64,000 nt of DNA. Origin: Streptomyces malaysiensis subsp. samsunensis. GTDB lineage: Bacteria; Actinomycetota; Actinomycetes; Streptomycetales; Streptomycetaceae. The notes below the pieces were generated by a model. It had not been told where the DNA came from, did not search any database, and was given only the letters and a program-made list of their open reading frames with translations. The position numbers and the translations under genes were made by a program. Each line of letters opens with the position of its first letter. Position 1 is the stretch's first letter. Shown in pieces: positions 8,506 through 17,181 of this stretch. The DNA lies in NCBI RefSeq assembly GCF_024519315.1, contig NZ_JANIIC010000057.1, positions 1-64,000 on the forward strand, written 5' to 3'.

Positions 8506-8949
8506 ATGCCGCTCCCCGAACTCGACAGTTCCGTAGGGCATTCCTTCGGGCTGGAATTCGACAGTGTGCTCATCAGGCAGATCACCGAGGTCAGTGGTCT
8601 GAAGATGGAGCAGGACGTGATCGAGCTGAAGCAGAACACCGCCGATGGAAAGTATGCGATCAAGAAGCTGCCGGGCCGTCCCAAGGCCGGTGAGGTCACC
8701 GTCTCCCGCGGTCTGACCGAGGACAACAGCTTCGAGCAGTGGATCAAGGATTCCCGGTTCGGGAAGATGACCAACGCCCGGCGCAACGGCTCCATCATCG
8801 TCTACGACTACGAGGGCATTCCGATCAAGCGGTACAAGCTCATCAACGCCTGGCCCAAATCCCTGGAGATCAGCACGCTCAAGGCCGGTGACACCTCCGT
8901 GCTCACCGAGAAGCTGGCCATCACCTACGAGAGCGTGGAAGTCGACTGA
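8506..8949 (+). CDS. Tail tube protein (gp19/Hcp-like)
   Basis: A 147-residue inner-tube subunit. Family features are LDSSVGHSFGLEFDSV at the N-terminus, VSGLKMEQDVIELKQ, LPGRPKAGEVTVSRGLTED, and a closing strand IKRYKLINAWPKSLEI. Hexamers of this fold stack to form the rigid tube pushed out by sheath contraction. It directly follows the sheath gene, with AGGAGG eight bases before the ATG. Its TGA overlaps the next ATG by one base. A second, diverged tube-fold protein lies four genes downstream, as expected for a tube plus a tube-initiator in this class of system. Confidence 0.96.
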   Translation: MPLPELDSSVGHSFGLEFDSVLIRQITEVSGLKMEQDVIELKQNTADGKYAIKKLPGRPKAGEVTVSRGLTEDNSFEQWIKDSRFGKMTNARRNGSIIVYDYEGIPIKRYKLINAWPKSLEISTLKAGDTSVLTEKLAITYESVEVD

Positions 8950-9380
8950 TGCGGCGCACCATCGCGGCATCCCCCGAGCGGGCGGACCCGGACCGGCAGA
9001 CCGAGACCCTGCGGACCGAATTCCCCTTCGAGCTGCCGCGCGGGTACGTGGACGAATCCGGAACGGTGCACCGCGACGGCGTCATGCGGCTGGCCACCGC
9101 CCGGGATGAGCTGGTCCCGCTGCGGGACGACCGGGTGCGGGAGAACTCCGCCTATCTGTCGGTGGTGCTGATCTCCCGGGTGATCACCCGGCTCGGCTCG
9201 GTCGAGGACATCCATCCGGGCGTCGTCGAGGACCTGTTCGCCTCCGACCTCGCCTTTCTCCAGGACTTCTACCGCAGGATCAACGCCGAGGGGCACACCC
9301 GGGCCGCAGTCACCTGCCCCTCGTGCCAGGAGAGCTTCGCGGTGGATCTGTCCGGTGGTGGTCGCCTGGGGGAATCGTGA
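8949..9380 (+). CDS. CIS-conserved small protein, possible tail assembly chaperone
   Basis: A 143-residue protein with N-terminal FPFELPRGYVDESGTVHRDG and MRLATARDELVPLRDDRVREN, then a helical middle (VVLISRVITRLGSVEDIHPG, DLFASDLAFLQDFYRRIN) and a C-terminal CPSC. This ordering resembles the small proteins found between tube and spike genes in phages and injection systems, which are thought to act in tail assembly. Only one CxxC is present, so any metal site would need a partner. It overlaps the tube gene by one base and the next gene by four. Position and pattern support membership in the machine; the exact job is inferred. Confidence 0.78.
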   Translation: MRRTIAASPERADPDRQTETLRTEFPFELPRGYVDESGTVHRDGVMRLATARDELVPLRDDRVRENSAYLSVVLISRVITRLGSVEDIHPGVVEDLFASDLAFLQDFYRRINAEGHTRAAVTCPSCQESFAVDLSGGGRLGES

Positions 9381-9520
9381 CGTACGCGGCCGACCGGATC
9401 CATCAGGAGGTCGCGTACCTCGCCTACCACTTCCACTGGTCCCTCGACGAGATCCTCGACCTCGAGCACACCGACCGGTTGCGGTACGTGGATCACATCG
9501 CCCGGCTGAACGAGCGGTGA
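9377..9520 (+). CDS. 47-residue CIS small protein (DUF6760-like)
   Basis: A very short gene starting at GTG 9377, overlapping the preceding stop by four bases and ending six bases before the next ATG. The product (ADRIHQEVAYLAYHFHWSLD, then EILDLEHTDRLRYVDHIARL) is rich in aromatic and acidic residues and follows the pattern of the tiny DUF6760 proteins beside tail assembly genes, where the motif HFHW is typical. It is easily missed because of its size. Strong coupling on both sides and high third-position GC support it being real. Its role is unknown; in phages the equivalent slot encodes a frameshifted chaperone extension. Confidence 0.8.
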   Translation: MTYAADRIHQEVAYLAYHFHWSLDEILDLEHTDRLRYVDHIARLNER

Positions 9521-9526
9521 TGTGAG

Positions 9527-11215
9527 ATGGGATTGCTGTCCTGGCTGGCCGGACGACGGCAGAGCGGTACGGGGAACACGGCACACACCGGAACGGAGAC
9601 GATCGCGAGCCCCCAGGCGCCTCCCACCACACCGGGGTGGCGGGAGGTGCCGCCGTTGCAGCGGACGGTGGCGGCGCCCGAACTGGTGACCGATCCCGCC
9701 GGTTTCCGCGCGGGGCTGGGGACATGGCAGAACGCGTCGTTCCTCGGGACGCTCGGCCATCTGGTGAGCCCGGAGGCTCCGTCAGGCGTGGGACACGGTC
9801 TGGCCACGCCGCCCGCACCGCCGCCTGCCGATACGCCGGTCCCGACCCGCGGCACACCGCCGACGGTGAGCCGTGCGGTCGGTCCCGTCGCGGCGCGGGA
9901 GTTCGCCACGCCCCGGAGCGCGCCCGTACAGCGGGCGGCGGAAGGTGCCGTCACCCCGGACGCACGGGAGGTGGAGGGTGCCATCACCCCGGACACGCCG
10001 GAGGTGGTCGAGCCACTGATCTCCGCCCGCCCTCCGGAGAGACGGATCCGTCAACTGACCGCGCTTCCCCTCACGGCGCCACGGGCCCGTACGGAGGCGA
10101 GCGACACACCGCCCACAACGTCTCCCTCCCCGCCCTCGCCACCGGTCCAGCGGTCCGCCGCCTTCGGACTGGGCGAGCCACTGAGCGAGTTGCCGCCGAC
10201 CGCCCAGCGCAGGCCCGCGGCGAGCACCGGAGCCCTGACGCCCGAGGAACCGGGAGCCGCGCCGCCGGAACCGCCGCGCGGCGACGCCCCGTCCAGGCCG
10301 CTGCTCCCCGACGACCCGCTGGTGGTACGTACGGCGGACACCGCTGCGGCACCCGAACCGACGGCCGCGCCCGCATCCGCGGCCATGCCCGTCCCGCTGC
10401 AACGGGCCACCGCCACCGGGACACCGATCGGGGCCGAACCCGCCCCGGCGGCGGGGCCCGTGGTGCCGCTGGTGGCACAGCGGTCGGTGCCGCTGTTCTC
10501 GGGTACGCACGCGGTACCCCCCACACCCAGCGGCTCCGCACCCGAGCCGCCGGTCGTACCGCTGCGGTGGTCGGCCGCCGATGGCCCGTCCCCCGCGAGG
10601 CCGGGGGTGACCGCCACCGGCAGGCCGCCGACCACACATCGCTCGGCGGCGCCCACCGCCCAGCGCTCAGTGGCGCCGGGGGCCACCACTCCCCCATCCC
10701 CGGCCGCCAGGCCCCTGGCACCGGCCACCGCGCCACCGCGCCCGGCCCGTCCGCTGGTCGACGCGGGTTCGGTGGCGGTGGCCTCGGGGGTGGCCCAGCG
10801 CATGGCAGACGGCTCCGTGGTGTTCCAGCCACCAGGCGTTCCGCCCGCCCCTTCCCCGCGGGGGATACAGCGGGCGCGGTTTCTCCCACCCGTACAGCGC
10901 GATGCCGAGACCCCGGAGATCCCCGACATCCCTGATCCGCCCGAGCCCCCTCAGCCGCCCGATCCACCCGAGCCGCCCGAGCCGCCGCCGTCCGGCCCGT
11001 CCTCCGGGCCCGCTCCCGGCCCGTCCCCCGGGGGCGCGCCCCATGACGGCGGCCCCGGAGGGCCGGGGGGACACGGGGAGGGGGGCAAGGGCGGGGCGCC
11101 CAAGGTGGACGACGAGCTGGTCCGTGCGCTGTACGGCCCCTTGAGCCGGCTGCTGAAGGCGGAGCTGCGGCTGGAGCGCGAACGGGCCGGACATCTGATC
11201 AACACCAGGCACTGA
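9527..11215 (+). CDS. Proline-rich xQR-repeat CIS protein
   Basis: A 562-residue, mostly disordered protein very rich in Pro, Ala, Thr and Arg. It starts with MGLLSWLAGRRQ. Along its length I count ten short xQR motifs, each a hydrophobic or small residue followed by Gln-Arg: LQRT, VQRA, VQRS, AQRR, LQRA, AQRS twice, AQRM, IQRA, VQRD. After a PEPPxPP-type run and a Gly-rich linker, a compact helical end follows (ELVRALYGPLSRLL, AELRLERERAGHL), which is probably the folded docking part. The same xQR triplets occur in the effector's leader. It lies between small assembly genes and the second tube gene. Its function is not established: linker, cargo adaptor or tube-lumen protein are possible. 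Confidence 0.75.
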   Translation: MGLLSWLAGRRQSGTGNTAHTGTETIASPQAPPTTPGWREVPPLQRTVAAPELVTDPAGFRAGLGTWQNASFLGTLGHLVSPEAPSGVGHGLATPPAPPPADTPVPTRGTPPTVSRAVGPVAAREFATPRSAPVQRAAEGAVTPDAREVEGAITPDTPEVVEPLISARPPERRIRQLTALPLTAPRARTEASDTPPTTSPSPPSPPVQRSAAFGLGEPLSELPPTAQRRPAASTGALTPEEPGAAPPEPPRGDAPSRPLLPDDPLVVRTADTAAAPEPTAAPASAAMPVPLQRATATGTPIGAEPAPAAGPVVPLVAQRSVPLFSGTHAVPPTPSGSAPEPPVVPLRWSAADGPSPARPGVTATGRPPTTHRSAAPTAQRSVAPGATTPPSPAARPLAPATAPPRPARPLVDAGSVAVASGVAQRMADGSVVFQPPGVPPAPSPRGIQRARFLPPVQRDAETPEIPDIPDPPEPPQPPDPPEPPEPPPSGPSSGPAPGPSPGGAPHDGGPGGPGGHGEGGKGGAPKVDDELVRALYGPLSRLLKAELRLERERAGHLINTRH

Positions 11216-11240
11216 CAAGTGCGGAGAGAAGGGACACGGC

Positions 11241-11672
11241 ATGCCCGTTACCGATGACCCGGCGGTCAGCGTCTGTTTCGTCGTCACGGTCGACGGCATC
11301 GAACTCGGCTCGTTCAACACCTGTGAGGGCCTCGGCTGCGAAGTGGTGCTCGAACAGCGGGAGGAGGGCGGCAACAACGGCCATCTGTGGCAGCTGCCCA
11401 CCCGGCTGAAGTACCCCAACATCAAGCTGTCCCGGCCACTGACCCGTGACACCGAGAAGGTGGCCAAGTGGTTCGCGAGCATGACCACCGGGATCGCCCG
11501 CCGCACCGCGCATATCGAGGCGCGGACGGGCGACGGCCACAAGGTGGCCCAGTGGGGTCTGCTGGAGGTGGTGCCGGTGCGCTGGACCGGGCCGTCGTTC
11601 AATCCGGAGTCGCCCAAGGTGGCCATGGAGACCATCGAGATCGCCCACCACGGCTATGTGATGGAGGGCTGA
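11241..11672 (+). CDS. Second tail-tube-fold protein (tube initiator-like)
   Basis: A 143-residue protein of the same tube fold as the one at 8506 but clearly diverged: VCFVVTVDGIELGSFNTCEG, then a Leu-Gly-Cys-Glu-Val segment, RPLTRDTEKVAKWF, and a closing VVPVRWTGPSFNPESP. In Afp/PVC-like machines, additional tube-like proteins sit between the spike hub and the main tube and start its polymerisation. Gene order here (just before the LysM adaptor and the VgrG spike) fits that role. GAGAAGGGA precedes the ATG. Well supported as structural; which layer it forms is inference. Confidence 0.92.
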   Translation: MPVTDDPAVSVCFVVTVDGIELGSFNTCEGLGCEVVLEQREEGGNNGHLWQLPTRLKYPNIKLSRPLTRDTEKVAKWFASMTTGIARRTAHIEARTGDGHKVAQWGLLEVVPVRWTGPSFNPESPKVAMETIEIAHHGYVMEG

Positions 11673-11675
11673 CCC

Positions 11676-12479
11676 ATGAGCTCACCCGTGGCGTTCAGCG
11701 CGGCGGGCGGCGGGGCCGCCGCGGGCAGGGGAGGCGGCGGGGCCCGGCCCAAGCTGGAGCACGCCTATCTGGAGCTGCGCACCCCTCCGCCGGGGGGCGG
11801 TCTGACGCCGGGCGGGCCGTGCGGGCGGATCGACTTCCAGTTCAACCCCAAGGAGCTGAGCCTGACCAAGGCGGCGGCCTGGAAGCGCACCCCGGCCAAG
11901 GGGGCGAAGAGCGCGGGGCCGCCCGAGTACCAGGGGCCGCAGCCCAGCAAGCTGACCGTCGAGATGTTCTTCGACGCCAGCGACACCCACGACACCAGCG
12001 TGGTGACCTCGGTGGAGCGGCTGTTCACCTGCTGTGTGCCGACCAGCGAGACCCGGCAGCAGCAGCGGGCCTCGCCGCCATGGGTGGTGTTCCACTGGGG
12101 CGGGCTCACCGGGTTCCCCGGCTATGTCAGCCAAGTGCAGGCGAAGTACACCCTGTTCACCACCTCCGGTGTGCCGATCCGGGCGGTGTGCCAGGTGACG
12201 ATGGAGGAGATCACCGGGGAGACCCCGGGGCAGAATCCGACGTCGGGCACACTGCACGCACGCCGGGTGCACCGGGTGCGCACCGGCGACACACTGCCGC
12301 TGCTGGCCTGGCGCGAGTACGGCGATCCGGCCGCGTGGCGGGTCATCGCGGAGGCCAACGGGATCGACGATCCGATGCGGCTGCCGGGCGGCCTGGAGTT
12401 GCTGCTTCCGGCACCGGACGAGCTGGACCGCGACGAGGGGGCCGCGGCCCACGGCGACGGCCACGGCGGGGGGCGGTGA
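11676..12479 (+). CDS. LysM-domain baseplate adaptor (gp53/Afp7-like)
   Basis: A 267-residue protein. The N-terminal two thirds (AYLELRTPPPGG, IDFQFNPKELSLTKAAAWKR, KLTVEMFFDASDTHD) match the CIS tube-adaptor fold. Residues about 198-250 form a LysM module (VRTGDTLPLLAWREYGDP, ending LPGGLELLLPAP). In contractile machines this protein caps the tube at the spike side, where its LysM-like fold packs against the hub rather than binding peptidoglycan. The start follows the preceding stop by three bases, with GGAGGG upstream. The end is followed four bases later by the spike gene. Confidence 0.92.
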   Translation: MSSPVAFSAAGGGAAAGRGGGGARPKLEHAYLELRTPPPGGGLTPGGPCGRIDFQFNPKELSLTKAAAWKRTPAKGAKSAGPPEYQGPQPSKLTVEMFFDASDTHDTSVVTSVERLFTCCVPTSETRQQQRASPPWVVFHWGGLTGFPGYVSQVQAKYTLFTTSGVPIRAVCQVTMEEITGETPGQNPTSGTLHARRVHRVRTGDTLPLLAWREYGDPAAWRVIAEANGIDDPMRLPGGLELLLPAPDELDRDEGAAAHGDGHGGGR

Positions 12480-12482
12480 GCG

Positions 12483-14402
12483 ATGGCCGGGCAGAGCGTC
12501 GCCAAGGCGCTGGTGGTGGAGTTCGGCGGCCGTCCGCTGTCCCCCACACTGGCGAACACGCTGGTCGAGGGGTATGTGGACGACAGCCGTACGCTGCCCG
12601 ATCTGTTTGTGCTGCGCTTTCGCGACCCCAGCCGGGTGCTGCTGGAGAAAGCGGGGGTGGAGATCGGTACCGAGGTGCGGCTGCTGGCCGGTGCGGGCGG
12701 CGGGCCCTCACCGCGTCCGCTGCTGACCGGGAGCGTCACCGCGCTGGAGGTGGAGATCGACGACACCGGCACCTTCACGGTGGTGCGCGGTCTGGACGAG
12801 TCGCACCGGCTCTTCCGGGGCCGCCAGGTGGCCAGCTACCAGAACATGACCCTCGCCGACATCTGTGTCCGGGTGGCGCGGCGGGCGGGGCTGAAGCCGG
12901 GCAAGGTCGATGTGGCGGGCCCGGTGCTGGAGCATGTGGCGCAGCCGAACATCAGCGACTGGGAGTTCCTCCGCGGGCTCGCCGAGGAGGCGGGCGCCCA
13001 GGTGTATGTGACGGATGGAAAGCTGCATGTCGCCAGGCCCACCGAGGCGGGTGGCGCCCCGGACACCTCGGCGCGTGCCGCCCGCGATCCCCTGGTGCTG
13101 GAGATGGGGGACAATCTGCTGCGCTGCCGGGCCGGGGTGTCGGCGGCCGAGCAGGTGTCCACGGTCGAGGTGCGGGGCTGGGACGTCAAGACCAAGCAGC
13201 CGCTGGTGGGCCGCGCGGATGCCGGCAAGGCCGCGACGCTGGACCTGGGGGTGACGGCGGCGGAGGTGTCGCGGACGTTCGGCGAGGCCAGCTTTGTGGT
13301 GTCCGACGCGCCGTACGGGCAGCAGGCGCAGGTGGACCAGGCCGCGAAGGCCCTCGCGGCGCGGATCGCGGGGTCGTTCGCCGAGCTGGAGGCGGTGATC
13401 CGGGGCAATCCGGAGGTGCGGGCGGGGGGCGCGGTCACCCTGGCCGGGGTCGGCAAACCCTTCGAGGGACGCTACACCGTCACCTCCTCGCGGCATGTGT
13501 TCGACCCGGTGCGTGGCTATGAGACGTGGGTGACGGTGTCCGGGCAGCAGGAGCGTTCGCTGTTCGGGCTGACCGGCGGCGGATCCGGTGGCGGCGCGGA
13601 GACCCCCTCCCGGTGTTCGGGGCTGGCCAACGGCACGGTCACCGACACCAAGGACCCCGACGGGCTCGGCCGGGTCAAGGTGCGGTTCCCCTGGCTGTCC
13701 GACGAGTACGCGAGCGACTGGGCGCGCACCGCCCAGGCGGGCGGGACCGGTGGCGGGGAGGCGTTCATCCCCGAGGTGGGCGACGAGGTGCTGATCGGTT
13801 TCGAGCAGGGACATCTGGACCGCCCGTATGTGCTCGCCGGTCTCTACAACGGCAAGGACAAACCGGGGCAGGGGCAGGCCGCTTCGGGGCAGGGGCAGGG
13901 TCTCGGTCCCCAGCAGGGCCAGGGCGACGGCCAGGAGGCGCAGGCGGTCGACCCCACCAGCGGTGCGGTCAACAAGCGCGCCTTCGGCTCCCGTGGCGGC
14001 AACAAGCTGGAGCTGCTCGACGCGGCCAACGGCCCACAGGGCGTACGGCTGGTGACCGGCGACGGAAAGCTCAGGATCAACCTCGACCGCAAGGGCACGG
14101 CCATCGTGGTGCACAGCGACGGCACGGTGGAGATCGAGGCCAAGGAGCAGGTGTCCATCAAGGCGGGCAGCGGGGTGTCCCTGGACGCGGGCGACGGCAC
14201 GCTGGAGCTGGGCGGCGCCACGGTGAAGCTGACCGCCCGCGGCGGTGTGGAGGTGGACGGCGGCAACGGCCAGGTGAAGCTGTCCACCGGCGGCTCCGTG
14301 GAGGTGCGCGGCAACCAGGTGGCGGTCGGCAGCACCACCCGCACCGAGCTCAAGGGCGGGGACTCGCTCTCCGTCAACGCGCCCATGGTGCGCATCAACT
14401 GA
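12483..14402 (+). CDS. VgrG-like spike/hub protein
   Basis: A 639-residue protein with three parts. Residues about 1-360 form a gp27/gpD-like hub (VEGYVDDSRTLPDLFVLRFR, SHRLFRGRQVASYQNMTLAD, then WEFLRGLAEEAGAQVYV). Residues about 375-460 form a gp5-type OB fold (GTVTDTKDPDGLGRVKVRFP, IPEVGDEVLIGFEQGHLDRP). A Gln-Gly-rich linker (about 462-490) leads to a short repeated beta-helix needle that ends in VNAPMVRIN. It is the trimeric spike that carries the PAAR tip. There is no lysozyme domain, as in other injection systems. Start ATG 12483 overlaps a GTGAG region after the previous stop. Length and architecture are typical. Confidence 0.96.
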   Translation: MAGQSVAKALVVEFGGRPLSPTLANTLVEGYVDDSRTLPDLFVLRFRDPSRVLLEKAGVEIGTEVRLLAGAGGGPSPRPLLTGSVTALEVEIDDTGTFTVVRGLDESHRLFRGRQVASYQNMTLADICVRVARRAGLKPGKVDVAGPVLEHVAQPNISDWEFLRGLAEEAGAQVYVTDGKLHVARPTEAGGAPDTSARAARDPLVLEMGDNLLRCRAGVSAAEQVSTVEVRGWDVKTKQPLVGRADAGKAATLDLGVTAAEVSRTFGEASFVVSDAPYGQQAQVDQAAKALAARIAGSFAELEAVIRGNPEVRAGGAVTLAGVGKPFEGRYTVTSSRHVFDPVRGYETWVTVSGQQERSLFGLTGGGSGGGAETPSRCSGLANGTVTDTKDPDGLGRVKVRFPWLSDEYASDWARTAQAGGTGGGEAFIPEVGDEVLIGFEQGHLDRPYVLAGLYNGKDKPGQGQAASGQGQGLGPQQGQGDGQEAQAVDPTSGAVNKRAFGSRGGNKLELLDAANGPQGVRLVTGDGKLRINLDRKGTAIVVHSDGTVEIEAKEQVSIKAGSGVSLDAGDGTLELGGATVKLTARGGVEVDGGNGQVKLSTGGSVEVRGNQVAVGSTTRTELKGGDSLSVNAPMVRIN

Positions 14403-14512
14403 CACGGCACGAGGCACCTCACACGACACCGCACACGACAGCAGATACGACAGCGAAGAGACAGCCGAAGTGATCAGCGAAGAGAGAAGCGACCGGGCAG
14501 GGGGCACAGCAC

Positions 14513-14788
14513 ATGCCAGCAGCCGCACGCGTCGGCGATCCCACCGGCCACCCCGGGGTGATCGGCCCGCCCGGGGAGCCCACCGTGCTGATCGGCGGGC
14601 GGCCCGCGGCCACCGTGGGCACCGCCCACCAGTGCGGTTCACCTGCCGCGCACGGCCCGTCGGCCATCGGCCCGCCGGGCAGCTCCACGGTGCTCATCGG
14701 CGGCCGGCCGGCGGCGCGGGTCGGCGACACCGCGGGGTGCGGCTCGCCGATCACGTCAGGGTGCCCGAGCGTGTGGATCGGAGGGTAG
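14513..14788 (+). CDS. PAAR-repeat spike tip protein
   Basis: A 91-residue PAAR protein that sharpens the spike. It starts AAARVGDPTGHPGV and contains an internal duplication: GPPGEPTVLIGGRPAATVG and, about 36 residues later, GPPGSSTVLIGGRPAARVG, each followed by a Cys-Gly-Ser-Pro. His and Cys residues at the tip would bind the usual zinc ion. It carries no C-terminal toxin extension. It lies 110 bases after the spike gene, a purine-rich spacer with GGCAGGGGGCA before the ATG, and two bases before the gp25 gene. Confidence 0.95.
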   Translation: MPAAARVGDPTGHPGVIGPPGEPTVLIGGRPAATVGTAHQCGSPAAHGPSAIGPPGSSTVLIGGRPAARVGDTAGCGSPITSGCPSVWIGG

Positions 14789-14790
14789 GG

Positions 14791-15198
14791 ATGGGACGGC
14801 AGTTCATCGGCGCGGGCTGGGCCTTTCCGCCGCGTACGGACGCCACCGGATCGATCGCCCTGGTCCGGGAGGAGCGGGAGATCGAGGAGTCGATCCGGCT
14901 GATCCTGGCCACCTCGCCCGGTGAGCGTCCGATGCGCCCCGAGTTCGGCTGCGCGCTCGGCGACTATGTGTTCGCGCCCGCGGACGCCGGTACGGCCGGG
15001 CAGCTGGCCTACGAGGTGCGGCTGGCCCTGGAGCGGTGGGAGCCGCGGATCGAGGTGGCGGACGTCGCCGTCCGCTTCGACGAGGCGGACAACGGGGTGC
15101 TCTACATCGACATCAGCTACGCGGTGCGCGGCTCCAACGACCCGCGCAACCTCGTGTTCCCGTTCTATGTGATCCCGCACAGCGAGGAGGGCGGATGA
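14791..15198 (+). CDS. gp25/GPW baseplate wedge protein
   Basis: A 135-residue GPW/gp25 protein: IGAGWAFPPRTDATGSIALV at the N-terminus, EESIRLILATSPGERPMRPE (the gp25 core with the conserved E-P-R region), FGCALGDYVFAP, and a closing strand VLYIDISYAVRG. This subunit joins baseplate wedges and nucleates sheath assembly. The ATG at 14791 sits two bases after the PAAR stop with GGAGGG overlapping it. Its stop overlaps the baseplate J start by four bases, so gp25 and J are made together, as is usual. Confidence 0.96.
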   Translation: MGRQFIGAGWAFPPRTDATGSIALVREEREIEESIRLILATSPGERPMRPEFGCALGDYVFAPADAGTAGQLAYEVRLALERWEPRIEVADVAVRFDEADNGVLYIDISYAVRGSNDPRNLVFPFYVIPHSEEGG

Positions 15199-17180
15199 CG
15201 CTCCCCAGCCCGAACCTGGACGACCGGAGGTTCCAGGGTTTGGTGGACGAGGCCAAGCGGCTGGTGCAGCAGCGCTGTCCGGAGTGGACCGACCACAATG
15301 TCTCCGATCCGGGCGTCACGCTCATCGAGGCGTTCGCCACCATGGTCGACCAACTCGTCTACCGCCTCAACCGGGTGCCGGACAAGAACTATCTGGCCTT
15401 CCTCGACCTGATCGGGGTGCGGCTGTACCCACCGACGGCGGCGCGCACCGAGGCCACGTTCTGGCTGTCGGCACCGCAGCCGGAGCCGGTGCGGATCCAG
15501 GCGGGCACGGAAGTGGCCACGGTGCGCACCGAGACCGAGGAGGCGGTGGTCTTCACCACCGGCCGGGATCTGTCGGTGGTGCCGTGCGAGCTGAACCACC
15601 TGGCCACCTGGCCCGCCACCGGCGATGCCGCCAACCGCTCGGAGGAGCTGGGGCTGGGCCGCGATGTGCCGTGTTTCGGCCGTACGCCCACCCCCGGGGA
15701 CTGTCTCTACCTGGGCCTCTCCCAGCCGGTTCCGGGCTGTGCGGTGGTGCTGCGGCTGGACTGCCGGGTGGACGGCGTGGGCGTGGATCCGCGCCGCCCG
15801 CCGCTGCTGTGGGAGGCGTGGGACGGCGACGCCTGGGTCTCCTGCGAGGTGGAGAAGGACGACACGGGCGGGTTCAACAAGGCCGGCGAGGTCATCCTGC
15901 ATGTGCCGGCCACCCACACCGCCTCGGTGCTGGTGCGCGAGTCCGGGGGGTGGCTGCGCTGCCGGCTGCTGGAGGCGGCGGCGGACCAGCCCACCTATGT
16001 GGCCTCCCCGACGGTGCGTCAGGCCAGTGCGTTCACCATCGGCGGCACGGTGGAGGCCGCACACGCCGAGAACGTGGTCGAGGAGGTCCTGGGCCTGTCG
16101 GAGGGGGTGCCGGGGCAGGGTTTCCGGGTGGCGCGGCCGCCGGTGGTGGCGGGCGAGGAGCCGTTCGTGGTGGAGGTGGCCGAGGGCCACGGCTGGGTGG
16201 AGTGGACGCGGGTGGACAACTTCGCGCACTCCACACCGTACGACCGGCACATCACACTGGATCCCAACTCCGGACAGGTGGACTTCGGCCCGGCGGTGCG
16301 GGAACCCGACGGCACCCTGCGGCTGTTCGGGGCGGTGCCCCCGAAGGGCTCCCCTGCGCGGGTGCGCTCCTACCGTACGGGCGGCGGGCACCGGGGCAAT
16401 GTGGCGCGGGGTGCGCTGCGGGTGCTGCGCAGCTCGCTGCCGTATGTGGCGCGGGTGGAGAACCGGCGCCCGGCGCTGGGCGGGGTGGACGGCGAGACGG
16501 TGGAGAACGCCCGGGTGCGGGGCCCGCTGACGCTGCGCACCCTGCACCGGGCGGTGGTGCCGCACGACTTCGAGCAGCTGGCCCGCGAGGTGGCGCCCGA
16601 CGCGGCCCGGGTGGCGTGCGTCCCGGCGGGCGAGGCCGACGGCGGTGGCACTGCCGGTGGTGGCGAGGCGGAGGATCCGGCGGGCGGGGTGCGGCTGCTG
16701 GTCGTCCCGGCCGGACGTGACGACGAACGGGGCCGGATCCGGTTCGAGGAGCTGATCCCGCCACCGGACACCCTCGCCATGATCTCGGCCTATCTGGACG
16801 AGCGGCGCCCGATCGGCACCCGGCTGTCGGTGGAGCCGCCGTACTACCAGGGCGTCACCGTGGTCGCCTCGGTGCAGGCGGGGCGCGGGGTGGCCGTCGA
16901 GCGGCTGCGGGAGGCCGCGCTGACCGCGCTGTACGGCTACTTCAACCCGCTGACCGGCGGGCCGGAGGGGCAGGGCTGGCCGTTCGGGCGGCCGGTGCAC
17001 TCCGGTGAGGTGTTCGCGGTGCTCCAGCGGGTGCCGGGGGTGGATCTCGTCGAGGACGTACGGCTGTTTCCGGCGGACCCGATGACGGGGCAGCGGGCGG
17101 AGGCCACCACGAAGATCGAACTGGACCGCCATGCGCTGGTGTTCAGCTATGAGCACCAGCTGCGGGTACGGGAGGCATGA
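15195..17180 (+). CDS. Baseplate assembly protein J (gp6-like)
   Basis: A 661-residue baseplate wedge protein. The opening (NLDDRRFQGLVDEAKRLVQQ, TDHNVSDPGVTLIEAFATM, LNRVPDKNYLAFLDLIG) is the hallmark of the long CIS-type J family. The C-terminal part holds RPIGTRLSVEPPYYQGVTVV and ALYGYFNPLTGGPEGQGWPF, followed by VHSGEVFAVLQRVPGVDLVE, which match the ends of the gp6 fold. A Gly-rich loop lies near residue 480. It overlaps gp25 by four bases and is followed one base later by the tail protein I gene. Predicted to form the iris ring of the baseplate. Confidence 0.96.
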   Translation: MTLPSPNLDDRRFQGLVDEAKRLVQQRCPEWTDHNVSDPGVTLIEAFATMVDQLVYRLNRVPDKNYLAFLDLIGVRLYPPTAARTEATFWLSAPQPEPVRIQAGTEVATVRTETEEAVVFTTGRDLSVVPCELNHLATWPATGDAANRSEELGLGRDVPCFGRTPTPGDCLYLGLSQPVPGCAVVLRLDCRVDGVGVDPRRPPLLWEAWDGDAWVSCEVEKDDTGGFNKAGEVILHVPATHTASVLVRESGGWLRCRLLEAAADQPTYVASPTVRQASAFTIGGTVEAAHAENVVEEVLGLSEGVPGQGFRVARPPVVAGEEPFVVEVAEGHGWVEWTRVDNFAHSTPYDRHITLDPNSGQVDFGPAVREPDGTLRLFGAVPPKGSPARVRSYRTGGGHRGNVARGALRVLRSSLPYVARVENRRPALGGVDGETVENARVRGPLTLRTLHRAVVPHDFEQLAREVAPDAARVACVPAGEADGGGTAGGGEAEDPAGGVRLLVVPAGRDDERGRIRFEELIPPPDTLAMISAYLDERRPIGTRLSVEPPYYQGVTVVASVQAGRGVAVERLREAALTALYGYFNPLTGGPEGQGWPFGRPVHSGEVFAVLQRVPGVDLVEDVRLFPADPMTGQRAEATTKIELDRHALVFSYEHQLRVREA

Positions 17181-17181
17181 C

